Positions 34,316-42,028 of a DNA stretch of 64,000 nucleotides are shown here, piece by piece. Each line of letters opens with the position of its first letter. Positions within the stretch are counted from its first letter, which is position 1. This DNA is from Halostreptopolyspora alba (lineage in GTDB: Bacteria; Actinomycetota; Actinomycetes; Streptosporangiales; Streptosporangiaceae). The notes beneath the pieces are model-generated. The model did no database searches, was not told the origin of the DNA, and saw only the letters and a list, made by a program, of their open reading frames with translations. Location of the stretch: contig RJMB01000010.1 of the NCBI GenBank assembly GCA_003725585.1, positions 62,001 to 126,000 of the forward strand. The letters are read 5' to 3'. A program made the translations under genes and the position numbers.

Positions 34316-35140
34316 ATGATCGAGCCAACACGGCAGCGAGGCACCCGGGAGGGAGGTGTCGCCGCGCCGGTGGGGGCCACCGACGCCCCCTCGTTGGGCA
34401 CGGTGGCCCGCACCGAGGCCAGGCGGTTGTGGCGGCGGTTTCCGCTGTGGCTGACGTTTGGCCTGCCTTTCGGGCTGGTCCTGCCGCACGGGCTGATAGC
34501 GGTCCTGTCACCGGAGGGGCGGGAGGGCTTCGTGTGGGACGTGTGGCTCCAGGTCGTGCTGATGTTCTGGGGCGTCCTGTTGCCCATGGTCTCCGCCCTC
34601 TACGCGGGGGTGTCGGTGCGCCAGGACAACCAGGCGCGGCGGTTGCTCCACTCCTACGGGTTCCGCCCGAGCCGGCTACTGGTGGGCAAGTTCACCGCCC
34701 TGGCGTTGATGAGTCTGGTGAGCGCGGCGCTGATCACGTGTCTGCTCTGCCTGTTGGGGGTGTTCTTCGGTGAGACCGGGGACCTCGCCCGGGTCGTGGC
34801 GGGGGGCATGGTGCCGTGGCTGGCGAGCCTGGCGACACTGGCGTTGTGCCTGGTCATCGCGCAGGCGTGGGGGTTCACCGCGACCATGTGCACCGGGGTC
34901 GCAGGAATGATGTTCGGCGCGCTGCTCGCCGACAAGGTGGTGTGGTGGGTGATCCCGCTCGCGTGGCCGATGCGTGTGGTGGTCCCGCTGGCGGGGATCG
35001 AGGCGTCGGGTATACCGCTGCCCGACGATCACCCGCTACGCGACCTGAGTGTGCTGCCGATCGCGGTCGGCCTTTCCGTTGCCCTGACCGCCGTCCTTCT
35101 GGTGGTCGGATCCCGTTACGTGAACCGGAGGGAACTGTGA
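34316..35140 (+). CDS. ABC-2 type permease, lantibiotic-immunity-like
   Basis: 274 residues with six predicted membrane spans, starting near LWLTFGLPFGLVLPHGLIAV. Size, the first-loop segment SVRQDNQARRLLHSYGF and the arrangement beside a LanF-like ATPase resemble the LanE/LanG-type permeases that expel lantibiotics from the membrane. ATG 34316 has GGAGGA directly upstream; the frame is open further up to GTG 34229, which overlaps the preceding stop, so a 29-residue longer form cannot be excluded. No lanthipeptide precursor or modification gene is present, so another amphipathic compound is as likely a substrate. Confidence 0.85.
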   Translation: MIEPTRQRGTREGGVAAPVGATDAPSLGTVARTEARRLWRRFPLWLTFGLPFGLVLPHGLIAVLSPEGREGFVWDVWLQVVLMFWGVLLPMVSALYAGVSVRQDNQARRLLHSYGFRPSRLLVGKFTALALMSLVSAALITCLLCLLGVFFGETGDLARVVAGGMVPWLASLATLALCLVIAQAWGFTATMCTGVAGMMFGALLADKVVWWVIPLAWPMRVVVPLAGIEASGIPLPDDHPLRDLSVLPIAVGLSVALTAVLLVVGSRYVNRREL

Positions 35141-35853
35141 TGACGGAGGCGCTGCGCGCGACCGGGGTGGGCAAGACGCTGGGTGGCACCACCGCGCTGG
35201 ACGGGGCCGAGATCACCGTGCGGTCCGGTGAGGTCTACGGGCTGCTGGGACCGAACGGGGCTGGCAAGACCACCCTGATGAAGGCGGTCGCGGGGCTCCT
35301 GAGCCCCGACGCGGGAGAGATCGCGCTGTTCGGTCGCCCGCTGTCGGACCGGTCACGCCGCGAGGTCGGCACGCTCATCGAGGGGCCGGGCCTGTGGCCC
35401 CATCTGAACGCTCTGGAACACGTCACGGTGCACGCCCAACTTCGGGGTGTGCCCGAGGAGTGGGGTCACGAGGCACTGCGCTCCCTGGGAATGCTCGACG
35501 TGGCCCACCGCCGGACCTCGACCCACTCACTGGGGATGCGGTGGCGTCTGGGAATCGCGCTGGCGTTGCTCGCCCGCCCGCGGCTACTGGTGCTGGACGA
35601 GCCCACCAACGGTCTGGACCCCGTGGGGATGCGCGACATTCGCGAACTGCTGCGCGACCTGGCCTCGGTGGGAGTCACGACGTTGGTCTCCAGCCACCAG
35701 CTGGACCAGGTCGCCCGCACCTGCGATCGTGTCGGCGTGCTCGTGGCCGGCGGCACCGCCTACGAGGGGCCTCTCGACGGGCTCGCCGGCGACAACGACC
35801 TCGAGGCCGGGTTCTTCGACCTGGTCACCCGGGCCCACGGCGGGGTTCGGTGA
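35140..35853 (+). CDS. ABC transporter ATP-binding protein (second; LanF-like)
   Basis: 237 residues. Walker A GPNGAGKTT, signature HSLGMRWRLGIA (the SLGM form typical of bacitracin/lantibiotic-type ABC ATPases), Walker B LLVLDEPTNGLDP, H-loop SSHQ. Its ATG shares one base with the permease stop (TGATG). Two ATPases for one obvious permease suggests either a heterodimer or that the multi-span anti-sigma-like protein is the second permease. Confidence 0.93.
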   Translation: MTEALRATGVGKTLGGTTALDGAEITVRSGEVYGLLGPNGAGKTTLMKAVAGLLSPDAGEIALFGRPLSDRSRREVGTLIEGPGLWPHLNALEHVTVHAQLRGVPEEWGHEALRSLGMLDVAHRRTSTHSLGMRWRLGIALALLARPRLLVLDEPTNGLDPVGMRDIRELLRDLASVGVTTLVSSHQLDQVARTCDRVGVLVAGGTAYEGPLDGLAGDNDLEAGFFDLVTRAHGGVR

Positions 35854-35907
35854 GGGGGCGCCCGGATGGGGCGGCACCACCCGGTCAGCGCACGGCTTCC
35901 CGTTGTC

Positions 35908-35913
35908 TAGGAT
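35908..35913 (+). promoter_or_regulatory. -10 box TAGGAT for the TrmH-family gene
   Basis: TAGGAT is followed by nine bases and GTG 35923, giving at most a 2-3 nt leader. Confidence 0.55.
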
Positions 35914-35922
35914 CCTTACGTT

Positions 35923-36444
35923 GTGGACACTCTTCAGCGGCGCAGCATCGTGGTGATCGCGCACAACCTGCGGTCGGTGCACAACGTCGGATCGCTGTTG
36001 CGCACCGGCGAGGTTTTCGCGATCGACTCGGTCCATGTGACCGGGTTCACTCCCTACCCGGCCCACCCCGGCGACGAGCGCGACCCCAAGCTTCGGGACC
36101 GCCAGACCCGCCAGATGGCCAAGGCCGCGGCGGGGGCGGAGCGGACCATGCCGTTCGAGCGACACCCGGACGTGTTCGCACTGCTGGACGCTCTGGGGCA
36201 CAAGGGATACACGGTGGCCGGCCTGGAGATCGATCCCGAAGCGGTCACCCTGACCGGATACACCCCACCGTCCAAGGTCGCGCTACTGCTCGGCGACGAG
36301 GTCTCCGGAATCACGCCCGAGCTACGGGAACGCTGCGACGTGCTGCTGCGGATCCCCACCTACGGCCGCAAGGAGGCCCTCAACGTCAGCGTGGCCGCCG
36401 GGATCGCGCTCCACTCCCTGCGTGAGGGTGGCGCCTCGGGCTGA
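35923..36444 (+). CDS. TrmH/SpoU-family RNA 2'-O-methyltransferase
   Basis: 173 residues, only the SPOUT catalytic domain. The three knot motifs are present: NLRSVHNVGSLLRT, LLLGDEVSGI and IPTYGRKEALNVSVAAGIAL. It transfers methyl from SAM to a ribose 2'-OH of tRNA or rRNA; without an N-terminal RNA-binding domain the target cannot be told (TrmL-like tRNA or other). The start follows from the adjacent -10 box. A long bulged hairpin follows. Confidence 0.92.
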   Translation: MDTLQRRSIVVIAHNLRSVHNVGSLLRTGEVFAIDSVHVTGFTPYPAHPGDERDPKLRDRQTRQMAKAAAGAERTMPFERHPDVFALLDALGHKGYTVAGLEIDPEAVTLTGYTPPSKVALLLGDEVSGITPELRERCDVLLRIPTYGRKEALNVSVAAGIALHSLREGGASG

Positions 36445-36452
36445 CTCCACGC

Positions 36453-36512
36453 CGCCGTCACGGTGAGCGCGTCTCGCCACGGGTCGAGTGCCCGCTCACC
36501 GCGATGACGGCG
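36453..36512 (+). terminator. Long hairpin after the TrmH-family gene
   Basis: CGCCGTCACGGTGAGCG (36453-36469) pairs with CGCTCACCG (36493-36501) and, after a 3-nt bulge, TGACGGCG (36505-36512): a 17-bp stem with one bulge. Confidence 0.6.
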
Positions 36513-36645
36513 AAATGGGGGAGTCCTGTCGAGCGGATCGATCAGGTGGACGGTTCCCCTTTGACATCCTCGCCGTTCCGAAGGAGGGCGATTTTCCGCC
36601 CACCTCAGCGCGTGTCACTGTGGTTTCGGGTGGGTTCCCGCTTCG

Positions 36646-36906
36646 TCACGTCGCGTCGGGAGGTGTTCCGGTGTTACCTGAGCTCCACGGGCTGTCACGG
36701 CCAGTCCGGCCGCCTTGGCGAGGGGAGTAGCCGCGCGGGTGATCCCCGTCGGCGGTGTGCTCCCAGTCGTACCGCCGCGCCCACGCCCCGTGCGCCTCGG
36801 AGCGCTCCTGAGACGCGGCAACGTTGCGGGAGCGGAGCACGAGTATCAGGGCTGTTCCCAGGGCGATGAGCCCAAGCTCGACAAGTCCGCCATCGAGGCC
36901 TTCCAT
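36646..36906 (-). CDS. Small single-span membrane protein, unknown
   Basis: 86 residues. An excellent ribosome-binding site (AAGGAG, five bases) precedes ATG 36906. The N-terminus is one hydrophobic helix (LVELGLIALGTALILVL, about 9-26) followed by Arg and an acidic/basic tail with Trp and Tyr, so it is a short bitopic protein with its tail inside or outside the membrane. I do not recognise a family. The last ~25 residues are Gly/Ser/Thr-rich. It lies alone on the minus strand between the TrmH hairpin and the hsp20 terminators. Confidence 0.55.
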   Translation of the reverse strand: MEGLDGGLVELGLIALGTALILVLRSRNVAASQERSEAHGAWARRYDWEHTADGDHPRGYSPRQGGRTGRDSPWSSGNTGTPPDAT

Positions 36907-36909
36907 CAC

Positions 36910-37209
36910 GACTCCTTACTTGGGGATGTTTCGGCGTTCGATGCGCGGGACGACCCCGTGGTTCCACGCGGGAACCCGGCCCGGCCCGCCGCCATCGCGG
37001 GGGTGATTTTCGCACCGGCGGTGTAGGGGGTTAACCCGCTCTGGACCTGTGCTCGGGCGGAGGTGTGGGGGTCGAGGGTATCCTCGGGTGTGGTTCCTCT
37101 CTGTTGTTGCGTTGATGGTGAGTGGAACCGGGGCCCGGGAGGTGCGGCCACGTCCCGGGCCTGCTGACGTTCCGGGGGCTTCGTCCTCTCCGCGCCACCC
37201 CCGACGACA
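36910..37209. other. 300-bp region without a supported gene
   Basis: It lies upstream of the small membrane protein gene and downstream of the hsp20 terminators. No convincing frame, repeat or promoter was found. A purine-poor stretch (GTTCCTCTCTGTTGTTGC) stands out slightly from the background. Confidence 0.35.
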
Positions 37210-37242
37210 GCGCTCCCGCCACACAGCGTGTGACGGGAGCGC
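37210..37242 (-). terminator. Second hairpin downstream of hsp20
   Basis: GCGCTCCCGCCACAC (37210-37224) and GTGTGACGGGAGCGC (37228-37242) form a 15-bp stem with one mismatch and a 3-nt loop. Confidence 0.7.
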
Positions 37243-37265
37243 CGGAGACCTCGTTGGCCGCCACG

Positions 37266-37291
37266 GGCTCCCGCGATCGGCCGCGGGAGCT
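37266..37291 (-). terminator. First hairpin downstream of hsp20
   Basis: GCTCCCGCG (37267-37275) and CGCGGGAGC (37282-37290) flank a 6-nt loop, 21 bp after the hsp20 stop. With the next hairpin it makes a double terminator. Confidence 0.65.
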
Positions 37292-37311
37292 CTCGTGGTC
37301 TCGTGCCCGCG

Positions 37312-37734
37312 TTACGCCCTGATCTCACCGGCCGTGCCGCTGCCCTCGGTGACACTGATCTTGCGGGGCTTGGCCTGCTCCGCCACCGGCACCCGCAGCG
37401 TCAGCACCCCGTCAGCGTAGTCGGCGGAGATGTTCTCGGTGTCCAGGGACTCGCCCAGGAACAGCTGGCGGGAGAAGCTGCCGCTCGGACGCTCGGCCAT
37501 CACGACGTCACGCCCCTTGGTGGCGTCGTCGCGGGCGGCGCGCACCGTGAGGACGTCGCGCTCCACCTCCAGGTCGATCGAGTCGGCCCGCACACCCGGC
37601 AGATCGAAGTGGATCACGAAGGCGTCCCCCTCGCGGTAGGCGTCCATCGGCATCGAGGCCAGGCGCGAGGTGTCACCGAGCAGGCGCTGGGTGAGCCGGT
37701 CGAAGTCCCGGAACGAGTCGGTACGCATCAGCAT
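37312..37734 (-). CDS. Hsp20/alpha-crystallin small heat shock protein
   Basis: 140 residues. The alpha-crystallin domain occupies about residues 32-130, with FVIHFDLPGVRADSIDLEVERDVLTVRA and the strand GVLTLRVPV; a C-terminal extension follows without a clear IXI motif. It holds unfolding proteins for refolding by ATP-dependent chaperones. ATG 37734 follows AGGTGAGG. It is divergent from a J-domain protein and an HspR-type repressor gene, so it is probably heat-induced by loss of HspR binding in the intervening DNA. Confidence 0.95.
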   Translation of the reverse strand: MLMRTDSFRDFDRLTQRLLGDTSRLASMPMDAYREGDAFVIHFDLPGVRADSIDLEVERDVLTVRAARDDATKGRDVVMAERPSGSFSRQLFLGESLDTENISADYADGVLTLRVPVAEQAKPRKISVTEGSGTAGEIRA

Positions 37735-37865
37735 AATGCCTCACCTCTCAAGCTCGCTCATCAATCCTGATGCGCTTTCACTCAAGTTTTATACCATACG
37801 TGAGGGAGAATAAACACCTCAGACGGAGAAAATTTTTCATGGTGTTCGGAGTAACGGAGGTCACG
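37735..37865. promoter_or_regulatory. Divergent hsp20/cbpA promoter with HAIR-like half-sites
   Basis: This is AT-richer than its surroundings. The minus strand has CTTGAGT and, 25 bp on, CTTGAGA, matching half of the HspR-associated repeat CTTGAGT-N7-ACTCAAG, but in direct rather than inverted order. TATAAA (minus) is a candidate -10. A canonical full HAIR site was not found. Confidence 0.5.
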
Positions 37866-38666
37866 GTGACCGTCCCCGACAACCCGTACGAGATACTGGG
37901 CGTCCCAACCGACGCGACACCGGAGCAGATCGCGCGCGCCTTCCGCGAGCTGGCCCGACGCCACCACCCGGACGCCGGTGGGGACCACGACGCCTTCGCC
38001 CGGCTGCGGGCGGCGTACGAGACACTGGCCGGATCACCCGAGTACGCCGCGCGGCCCAGTGCCCCGGAAGCCACCCGCACGCGCCGGGGCACCCGTATCC
38101 CGGTGCGGGTACGCGGGGCCGCCCCGCGTCGCGGAGCCGACACCAGGGCCGACCTCTGGCTGGGGCTCGGCGAGGCCGTGTACGGCACCACCACGACCGT
38201 CGAGGTTCGCGGCGAGCGGCGCGCCACGGTCGAGGTGCCGCCGGCGACCGCGCACGGCCACCGACTGCGGGTCAGTGGCATGGGCGAGCCGGGACAACAC
38301 GGCGGCCCACCCGGCGACCTACTGGTCACGGTGCGCGTCAGGCCACACCCGACCTACCGGCGATCCGGGCGCGACCTGCACACCACGCTGGTACTGAGCT
38401 ATCCCGAGGCCGCCCTTGGCGCCACGGTCCCGATCGCTACACTGCGCGGCGAGGAACTGCCGGTCAGCGTCCCGCCCGGCACCTCCCCGGGGGACCGGAC
38501 GCGCCACCCGGGACACGGGGTGCCCGCCCACAGCGGGAACGCGCCCGGCGACCTCGTCGTGGAGGTCACGGTCCACGTGCCGGACGAACTCGACCGGGAG
38601 CAGCGCGCCGCTATCGGGCACCTCTCCAGCGTGCTCCACCCACCCAGGAAGGACCCACGCGCATGA
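37866..38666 (+). CDS. CbpA-like J-domain co-chaperone
   Basis: 266 residues. The J domain is N-terminal (NPYEILGVPTDATPEQIARAF with HPD in RRHHPDAGG); the C-terminal client-binding domains follow (VEVPPATAHGHRLRVSGMGEPG, VSVPPGTSPGDRTRHPGHGVP). The Gly/Phe region and the zinc-finger repeats of DnaJ are missing, so it is CbpA-type. It should stimulate a DnaK encoded elsewhere. GTG 37866 with GGAGG five bases upstream is preferred to ATG 37839. The stop overlaps the hspR start (ATGA), the arrangement of CbpA with its MerR-like partner CbpM in E. coli. Confidence 0.9.
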   Translation: MTVPDNPYEILGVPTDATPEQIARAFRELARRHHPDAGGDHDAFARLRAAYETLAGSPEYAARPSAPEATRTRRGTRIPVRVRGAAPRRGADTRADLWLGLGEAVYGTTTTVEVRGERRATVEVPPATAHGHRLRVSGMGEPGQHGGPPGDLLVTVRVRPHPTYRRSGRDLHTTLVLSYPEAALGATVPIATLRGEELPVSVPPGTSPGDRTRHPGHGVPAHSGNAPGDLVVEVTVHVPDELDREQRAAIGHLSSVLHPPRKDPRA

Positions 38667-38953
38667 GCAGCGGGCGCCCCGAACCCGACCAGCCGCTGTA
38701 CACGATCTCGGTGGCCGCCGAGCTCGCGAGCATCCCCGCACGCACCATCCGGCTGTACGAACGCCACGGCCTACTGACTCCACAGCGCACCGAAGGGGGC
38801 ACGCGCCGCTACAGCGACAACGACATCGCGCGGCTGCGCCGCGCCGCCGAGCTGGCCGAAAACGGGGTCAACCTGACCGGGATCAGGCACGTACTCGACC
38901 TGCAGGACGAGAACACGCGGCTGCGTGAGTCCCGGACGAGCGACGGTGGTTAG
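38663..38953 (+). CDS. hspR: HspR-type MerR heat-shock repressor
   Basis: 96 residues. The MerR winged helix is typical of HspR: YTISVAAELASIPARTIRLYERHGLLTPQRTEGGTRRYSDNDI. HspR represses heat-shock operons by binding HAIR sites, with DnaK as co-repressor in Streptomyces. Here it is translationally coupled to a CbpA-like protein rather than to dnaK-grpE-dnaJ, and would control this operon and the divergent hsp20. Confidence 0.85.
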   Translation: MSSGRPEPDQPLYTISVAAELASIPARTIRLYERHGLLTPQRTEGGTRRYSDNDIARLRRAAELAENGVNLTGIRHVLDLQDENTRLRESRTSDGG

Positions 38954-39044
38954 CCGTACCGAGCCATCCGGTCGGGGCGGGTCAACCACGGCGGCCCCGG
39001 TGCGCCACAGGCAAGCGCCCGGCGAGAGGCGGGACCGCTCCGGA

Positions 39045-39410
39045 TCACGGGGCCGGCCGCGTGTGCACCCCGAGTCCGCTACGCCCCGGAGCGAAACGGG
39101 GCCTGAGTACGAGCCCGTCGTCGTAGTCCCCGCCGTTCTCGTGGCGATAGGGGATGGGCTCGGCGGTGGGCAACGCGCGCAGCCGTGCGCGCAGCGCGGC
39201 CGCGTGCTCGGCGGAGTCGGCCTCGGTGGTTCGGTCGGCGCCGTAGACCACGAACGGCGGCAACGCCGCGATCCCCGTGTACCACAGGGTTCCGTGCAGC
39301 ACCGGGAACAGCACCTCCTCGACACTGCCGTGCACCCCGCGCGGCCCGAAACCGGACTCGCGGGCGCCCACGGAGGTGGCCACCAGCGCGCGTCTGCCGG
39401 CCAGCCCACC
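39045..39410 (-). pseudogene. Truncated NAD(P)H-dependent quinone oxidoreductase (C-terminal part only)
   Basis: The frame ending at 39045 reads LAGRRALVATSVGARESGFG, then VHGSVEEVLFPVLHGTLWYTG, PPFVVYGADR and NGGDYDDGLVLRP, which is the C-terminal half of flavodoxin-fold NAD(P)H dehydrogenase (quinone) proteins. The N-terminal half with the FMN phosphate loop is missing: upstream of about 39410 the frame has no homology and runs into the neighbouring MerR gene. No ribosome-binding site or start is evident, so it is a 5'-deleted pseudogene. Confidence 0.75.
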
Positions 39411-39451
39411 GACGCCCGAGTGACTCCGGTGTCGCCCGATCGCGGCCGCGC

Positions 39452-40168
39452 TCACCGCCCCCTGTCGCGCAGGTCCAGGTAGCCCTCCAGTTCCCGCCCG
39501 CCGGCGAGCATCGCCCCGCTCCGCCGGGCGATGCGGGCACGCCACTGGTGGAGCAGCTCCCGCAGCGCGGCCGGCCCTCCGGCCTCCCGCAGCTGGTCCA
39601 CGAATCCTCGGATGTGTGGCAGCGGGTAGCCGCCGCGGCGAAGCTGGCGGGCGATCCGGGCGTCGCGCACCGCGTCGGGATGGTACACGCGGTGCCCGGT
39701 CGCGGGGTCGCGGTGCGGGCGCAGGATGCCCGCCCTCTCCCACTTGCGCAGCGAGGCGGGGTGCATGCCGAGCTGGTGCGCCAGCGCCCCGATGCTCAGA
39801 GAGGGGGAAGGGGCCTCGTGTGGGGGTGGATCGGTGGTCAGGGTGTCGAGAGCGGCCGCCACCTCGTCGAGGGTGTCGCGCTCGTGCAGCAGGGCCGCGT
39901 GGGCTCGGTCCACGAGACGGAAGAGCGTGTCGTCGTCGCCACCGTGGGCGGCGCGCAGGATCGCGGTGGCCGTGCGGTGGCCGAACCCGCGACGAAGCGC
40001 GAGGAAGGAGCGCAGCGCCTGGGCGTGCGCGGCGGAGTACTGCCGGTATCCGGACTCGCTGCGCCCGGCCGGGGGCAGGATCCGCTCGTCCTCGTAGTTG
40101 CGGACCGCCTGGGTGGACAGCCCGTGTTCACGGGCCAGGTCGACCGGCCGCAGCGCTCGTTGTGCCAT
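39452..40168 (-). CDS. TioE-type regulator with two MerR DNA-binding domains
   Basis: 238 residues from ATG 40168. Two complete MerR helix-turn-helix modules lie in one chain: RPVDLAREHGLSTQAVRNYEDERILPPAGR at the N-terminus and LSIGALAHQLGMHPASLRKWERAGILRP with a full wing (GHRVYHPDAVRDARIARQLRRGG) after about residue 135. Tandem-MerR proteins of this sort (TioE family) usually neighbour a flavin or quinone oxidoreductase. Here the neighbour is a 5'-truncated oxidoreductase immediately downstream, so the regulator may have lost its target. Confidence 0.85.
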   Translation of the reverse strand: MAQRALRPVDLAREHGLSTQAVRNYEDERILPPAGRSESGYRQYSAAHAQALRSFLALRRGFGHRTATAILRAAHGGDDDTLFRLVDRAHAALLHERDTLDEVAAALDTLTTDPPPHEAPSPSLSIGALAHQLGMHPASLRKWERAGILRPHRDPATGHRVYHPDAVRDARIARQLRRGGYPLPHIRGFVDQLREAGGPAALRELLHQWRARIARRSGAMLAGGRELEGYLDLRDRGR

Positions 40169-40634
40169 GCGCCCAGTGTGCGGGGTGTCGTGGCGGGGCC
40201 GGGACAACCACCGGAAGCCTCCCAACGGATCGTTCGACGAGCGGCCGAGGTTGTCCGTTCGGTACCGCTCCCGGGGCGGCGCGTCCCGTGTCCACGCGCT
40301 CCGTCATCGGCGCCGGCACCTCCCGTCGTCCCGAGCACCTCGGTGGTGCGGACGCCATCGCGTTCCTCCCCCGGGGGGCGCGGGTCCAGCGGCGGCGCGT
40401 GGCCGGCACCGCCCCTGGACCCGACCCACCCGGCACCAGAGGTATCGCCTCCCGATAGGTTGCGAACGAGTTCCGCGTCAGTGGGGCCCGACCGTGGGCG
40501 GGCACCGTGGCCGGCGGCACGACCCAGGCATCGGGTGGTCCAGCACGCGTCCACTGACACTCACCTCAACATCGCCCCGGACACGGGTAGGTTTTCCTGG
40601 CAAGCGCACCAGGTCGTCACGGAGGGAAGTCAAC
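40169..40634. other. 466-bp divergent intergenic region
   Basis: It carries the promoters of the tandem-MerR gene (minus) and of ppa (plus). TAGGTT at 40588-40593 is a reasonable -10 for ppa with a leader of about 35 nt. No gene is supported. Confidence 0.4.
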
Positions 40635-41138
40635 ATGGACTTCGACATGGTGGTCGAGATCCCGCAGGGGTCGCAGAACAAGTACGAGATGGACCACGAG
40701 CGCGGGCGGCTCCGGTTGGACCGCACGCTGTTCACGGCGACCCAGTACCCGGCCGACTACGGTTATATCCCCAACACCCTGGCCGAGGACGACGAGCCGC
40801 TGGACGCGATGGTGCCGCTCGACCAGCCGTCCTACCCCGGCAGCGCCGTACACGTCCGCCCGGTCGCGGTGTTCTGGATGCGTGACGAGCGCGGCCCCGA
40901 CGCCAAGGTGCTGTGCATGCCCGCCGGTGACCCCAGGGTCGACCACATCCAGGACCTCAACGACGTTCCCGAGTACCAGCTGAACGAGATCACGCACTTC
41001 TTCGACATCTACAAGCGGCTGGAACCCCTCAAGAGCTCGGAGGTCCGTGGCTGGCAGGACCGGGCTGCCGCCGAGTCCACCATCCTCGACGCGCAGCGAC
41101 GCGCGGAGGGCCAGCCGCGCAGCCGTACCGGCGCCTGA
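40635..41138 (+). CDS. ppa: Inorganic pyrophosphatase (family I)
   Basis: 167 residues, the normal length for bacterial family I enzymes. Active-site signatures are intact: VVEIPQGSQNKYEMD, YPADYGYIPNT and the metal-binding stretch EDDEPLDAMVPLDQP. It hydrolyses pyrophosphate from biosynthetic reactions. ATG 40635 has GGAGGGAAG upstream at good spacing. It is an independent gene between unrelated neighbours. Confidence 0.97.
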   Translation: MDFDMVVEIPQGSQNKYEMDHERGRLRLDRTLFTATQYPADYGYIPNTLAEDDEPLDAMVPLDQPSYPGSAVHVRPVAVFWMRDERGPDAKVLCMPAGDPRVDHIQDLNDVPEYQLNEITHFFDIYKRLEPLKSSEVRGWQDRAAAESTILDAQRRAEGQPRSRTGA

Positions 41139-41194
41139 TCTCGGTGGTGAGTGATCCCACCGCGCGGCGGCCCGCCGCCCCGGCCCGGCTGCCG

Positions 41195-41200
41195 TAGCCT
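41195..41200 (+). promoter_or_regulatory. -10 box TAGCCT for leaderless PP2C-like gene
   Basis: TAGCCT, then CGATCCC, then GTG 41208. No Shine-Dalgarno sequence. Confidence 0.6.
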
Positions 41201-41207
41201 CGATCCC

Positions 41208-41969
41208 GTGCGCATCAGCTACGCGAGCGTGCCCGGCGACGGCGACGGAAACGAGGACCTCGCGGCGTCCGGATCCGGCTGGGCGTTCGTCCTCGACGGC
41301 GCCACGGCGCCCCCGGACGTCGACAGCGGCTGCCGACACGGGGTGCGCTGGTTCGTCGCCACCCTGGCCGCCGCCCTCGCCGGCGAGCTGGCGCCACGGC
41401 GGCACGCGCGGCTGCCCGACGCGCTCGGCCAGGCGCTGGAACGCACCCGCGAGGCCCATGACGAGTGCGACCTCACCAACCCCGACAGCCCGTCGAGCAC
41501 CGTGGCCCTGGTGCGCCACCGTGACCACGGGCTGGAGTACCTGGTGCTCGCCGACTCCGCGGTGCTGTTGCCACGACCCGACGGTGAGGTCACCGTCGTC
41601 AGCGACGACCGGTTGGACCATCTTCCGGGCGGACGACCCTACACGCGGGCGCTCGTGCGAGCCGCGCGCAACAGCCCCGACGGGTTCTGGGTGGCCGGCG
41701 CACGGCCCGAGGCCGCTCGCCACGCGGTGGCCGGAACCGCCCACCCTCCGGGGCTTCGGTTCGGGCTGCTGACCGACGGCTGCGCCCGGCTGGTCGAGCG
41801 TTACGGGCAGCCCTGGTCCGACGTCTGGCTGCACCTGGAGAAACGAGGGCCGGAATCGCTCGTCGCCTGGGTGCGCGACCGGGAACGCGCGGGCGGTGCC
41901 CCCGCCGGTGGCAAACGTCACGACGACGCCACCGCACTGGTGGGCACGTTCGCTCCCGTTACGCAGTGA
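41208..41969 (+). CDS. PP2C-like protein phosphatase family protein
   Basis: 253 residues. It follows the PPM/PP2C layout: DGDGNEDL at the N-terminus, the metal-binding DG in FVLDGATAPP, SSTVALVRHRDHGLEYLVLADS in the centre, and a C-terminal KRHDDATALVG with the conserved DD-A. Some motifs are diverged, so phosphatase activity is probable but not certain. The leaderless promoter fixes GTG 41208, shortening the open frame by 19 codons. The next gene has its own promoter (TAGCCT at 41985). Confidence 0.82.
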   Translation: MRISYASVPGDGDGNEDLAASGSGWAFVLDGATAPPDVDSGCRHGVRWFVATLAAALAGELAPRRHARLPDALGQALERTREAHDECDLTNPDSPSSTVALVRHRDHGLEYLVLADSAVLLPRPDGEVTVVSDDRLDHLPGGRPYTRALVRAARNSPDGFWVAGARPEAARHAVAGTAHPPGLRFGLLTDGCARLVERYGQPWSDVWLHLEKRGPESLVAWVRDRERAGGAPAGGKRHDDATALVGTFAPVTQ

Positions 41970-42028
41970 CATCCACGAGGCAGCTAGCCTCACAGGCATA
42001 CCATCCGGTCGGTACAGGAAGAGGACTT

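Noticed and set aside
34229-35853. Lanthipeptide biosynthetic cluster around the LanF/LanE-like transporter
   Set aside because: No lanthipeptide precursor, LanB/C/M/K-type modification enzyme or tailoring gene was found in the surrounding 20 kb.
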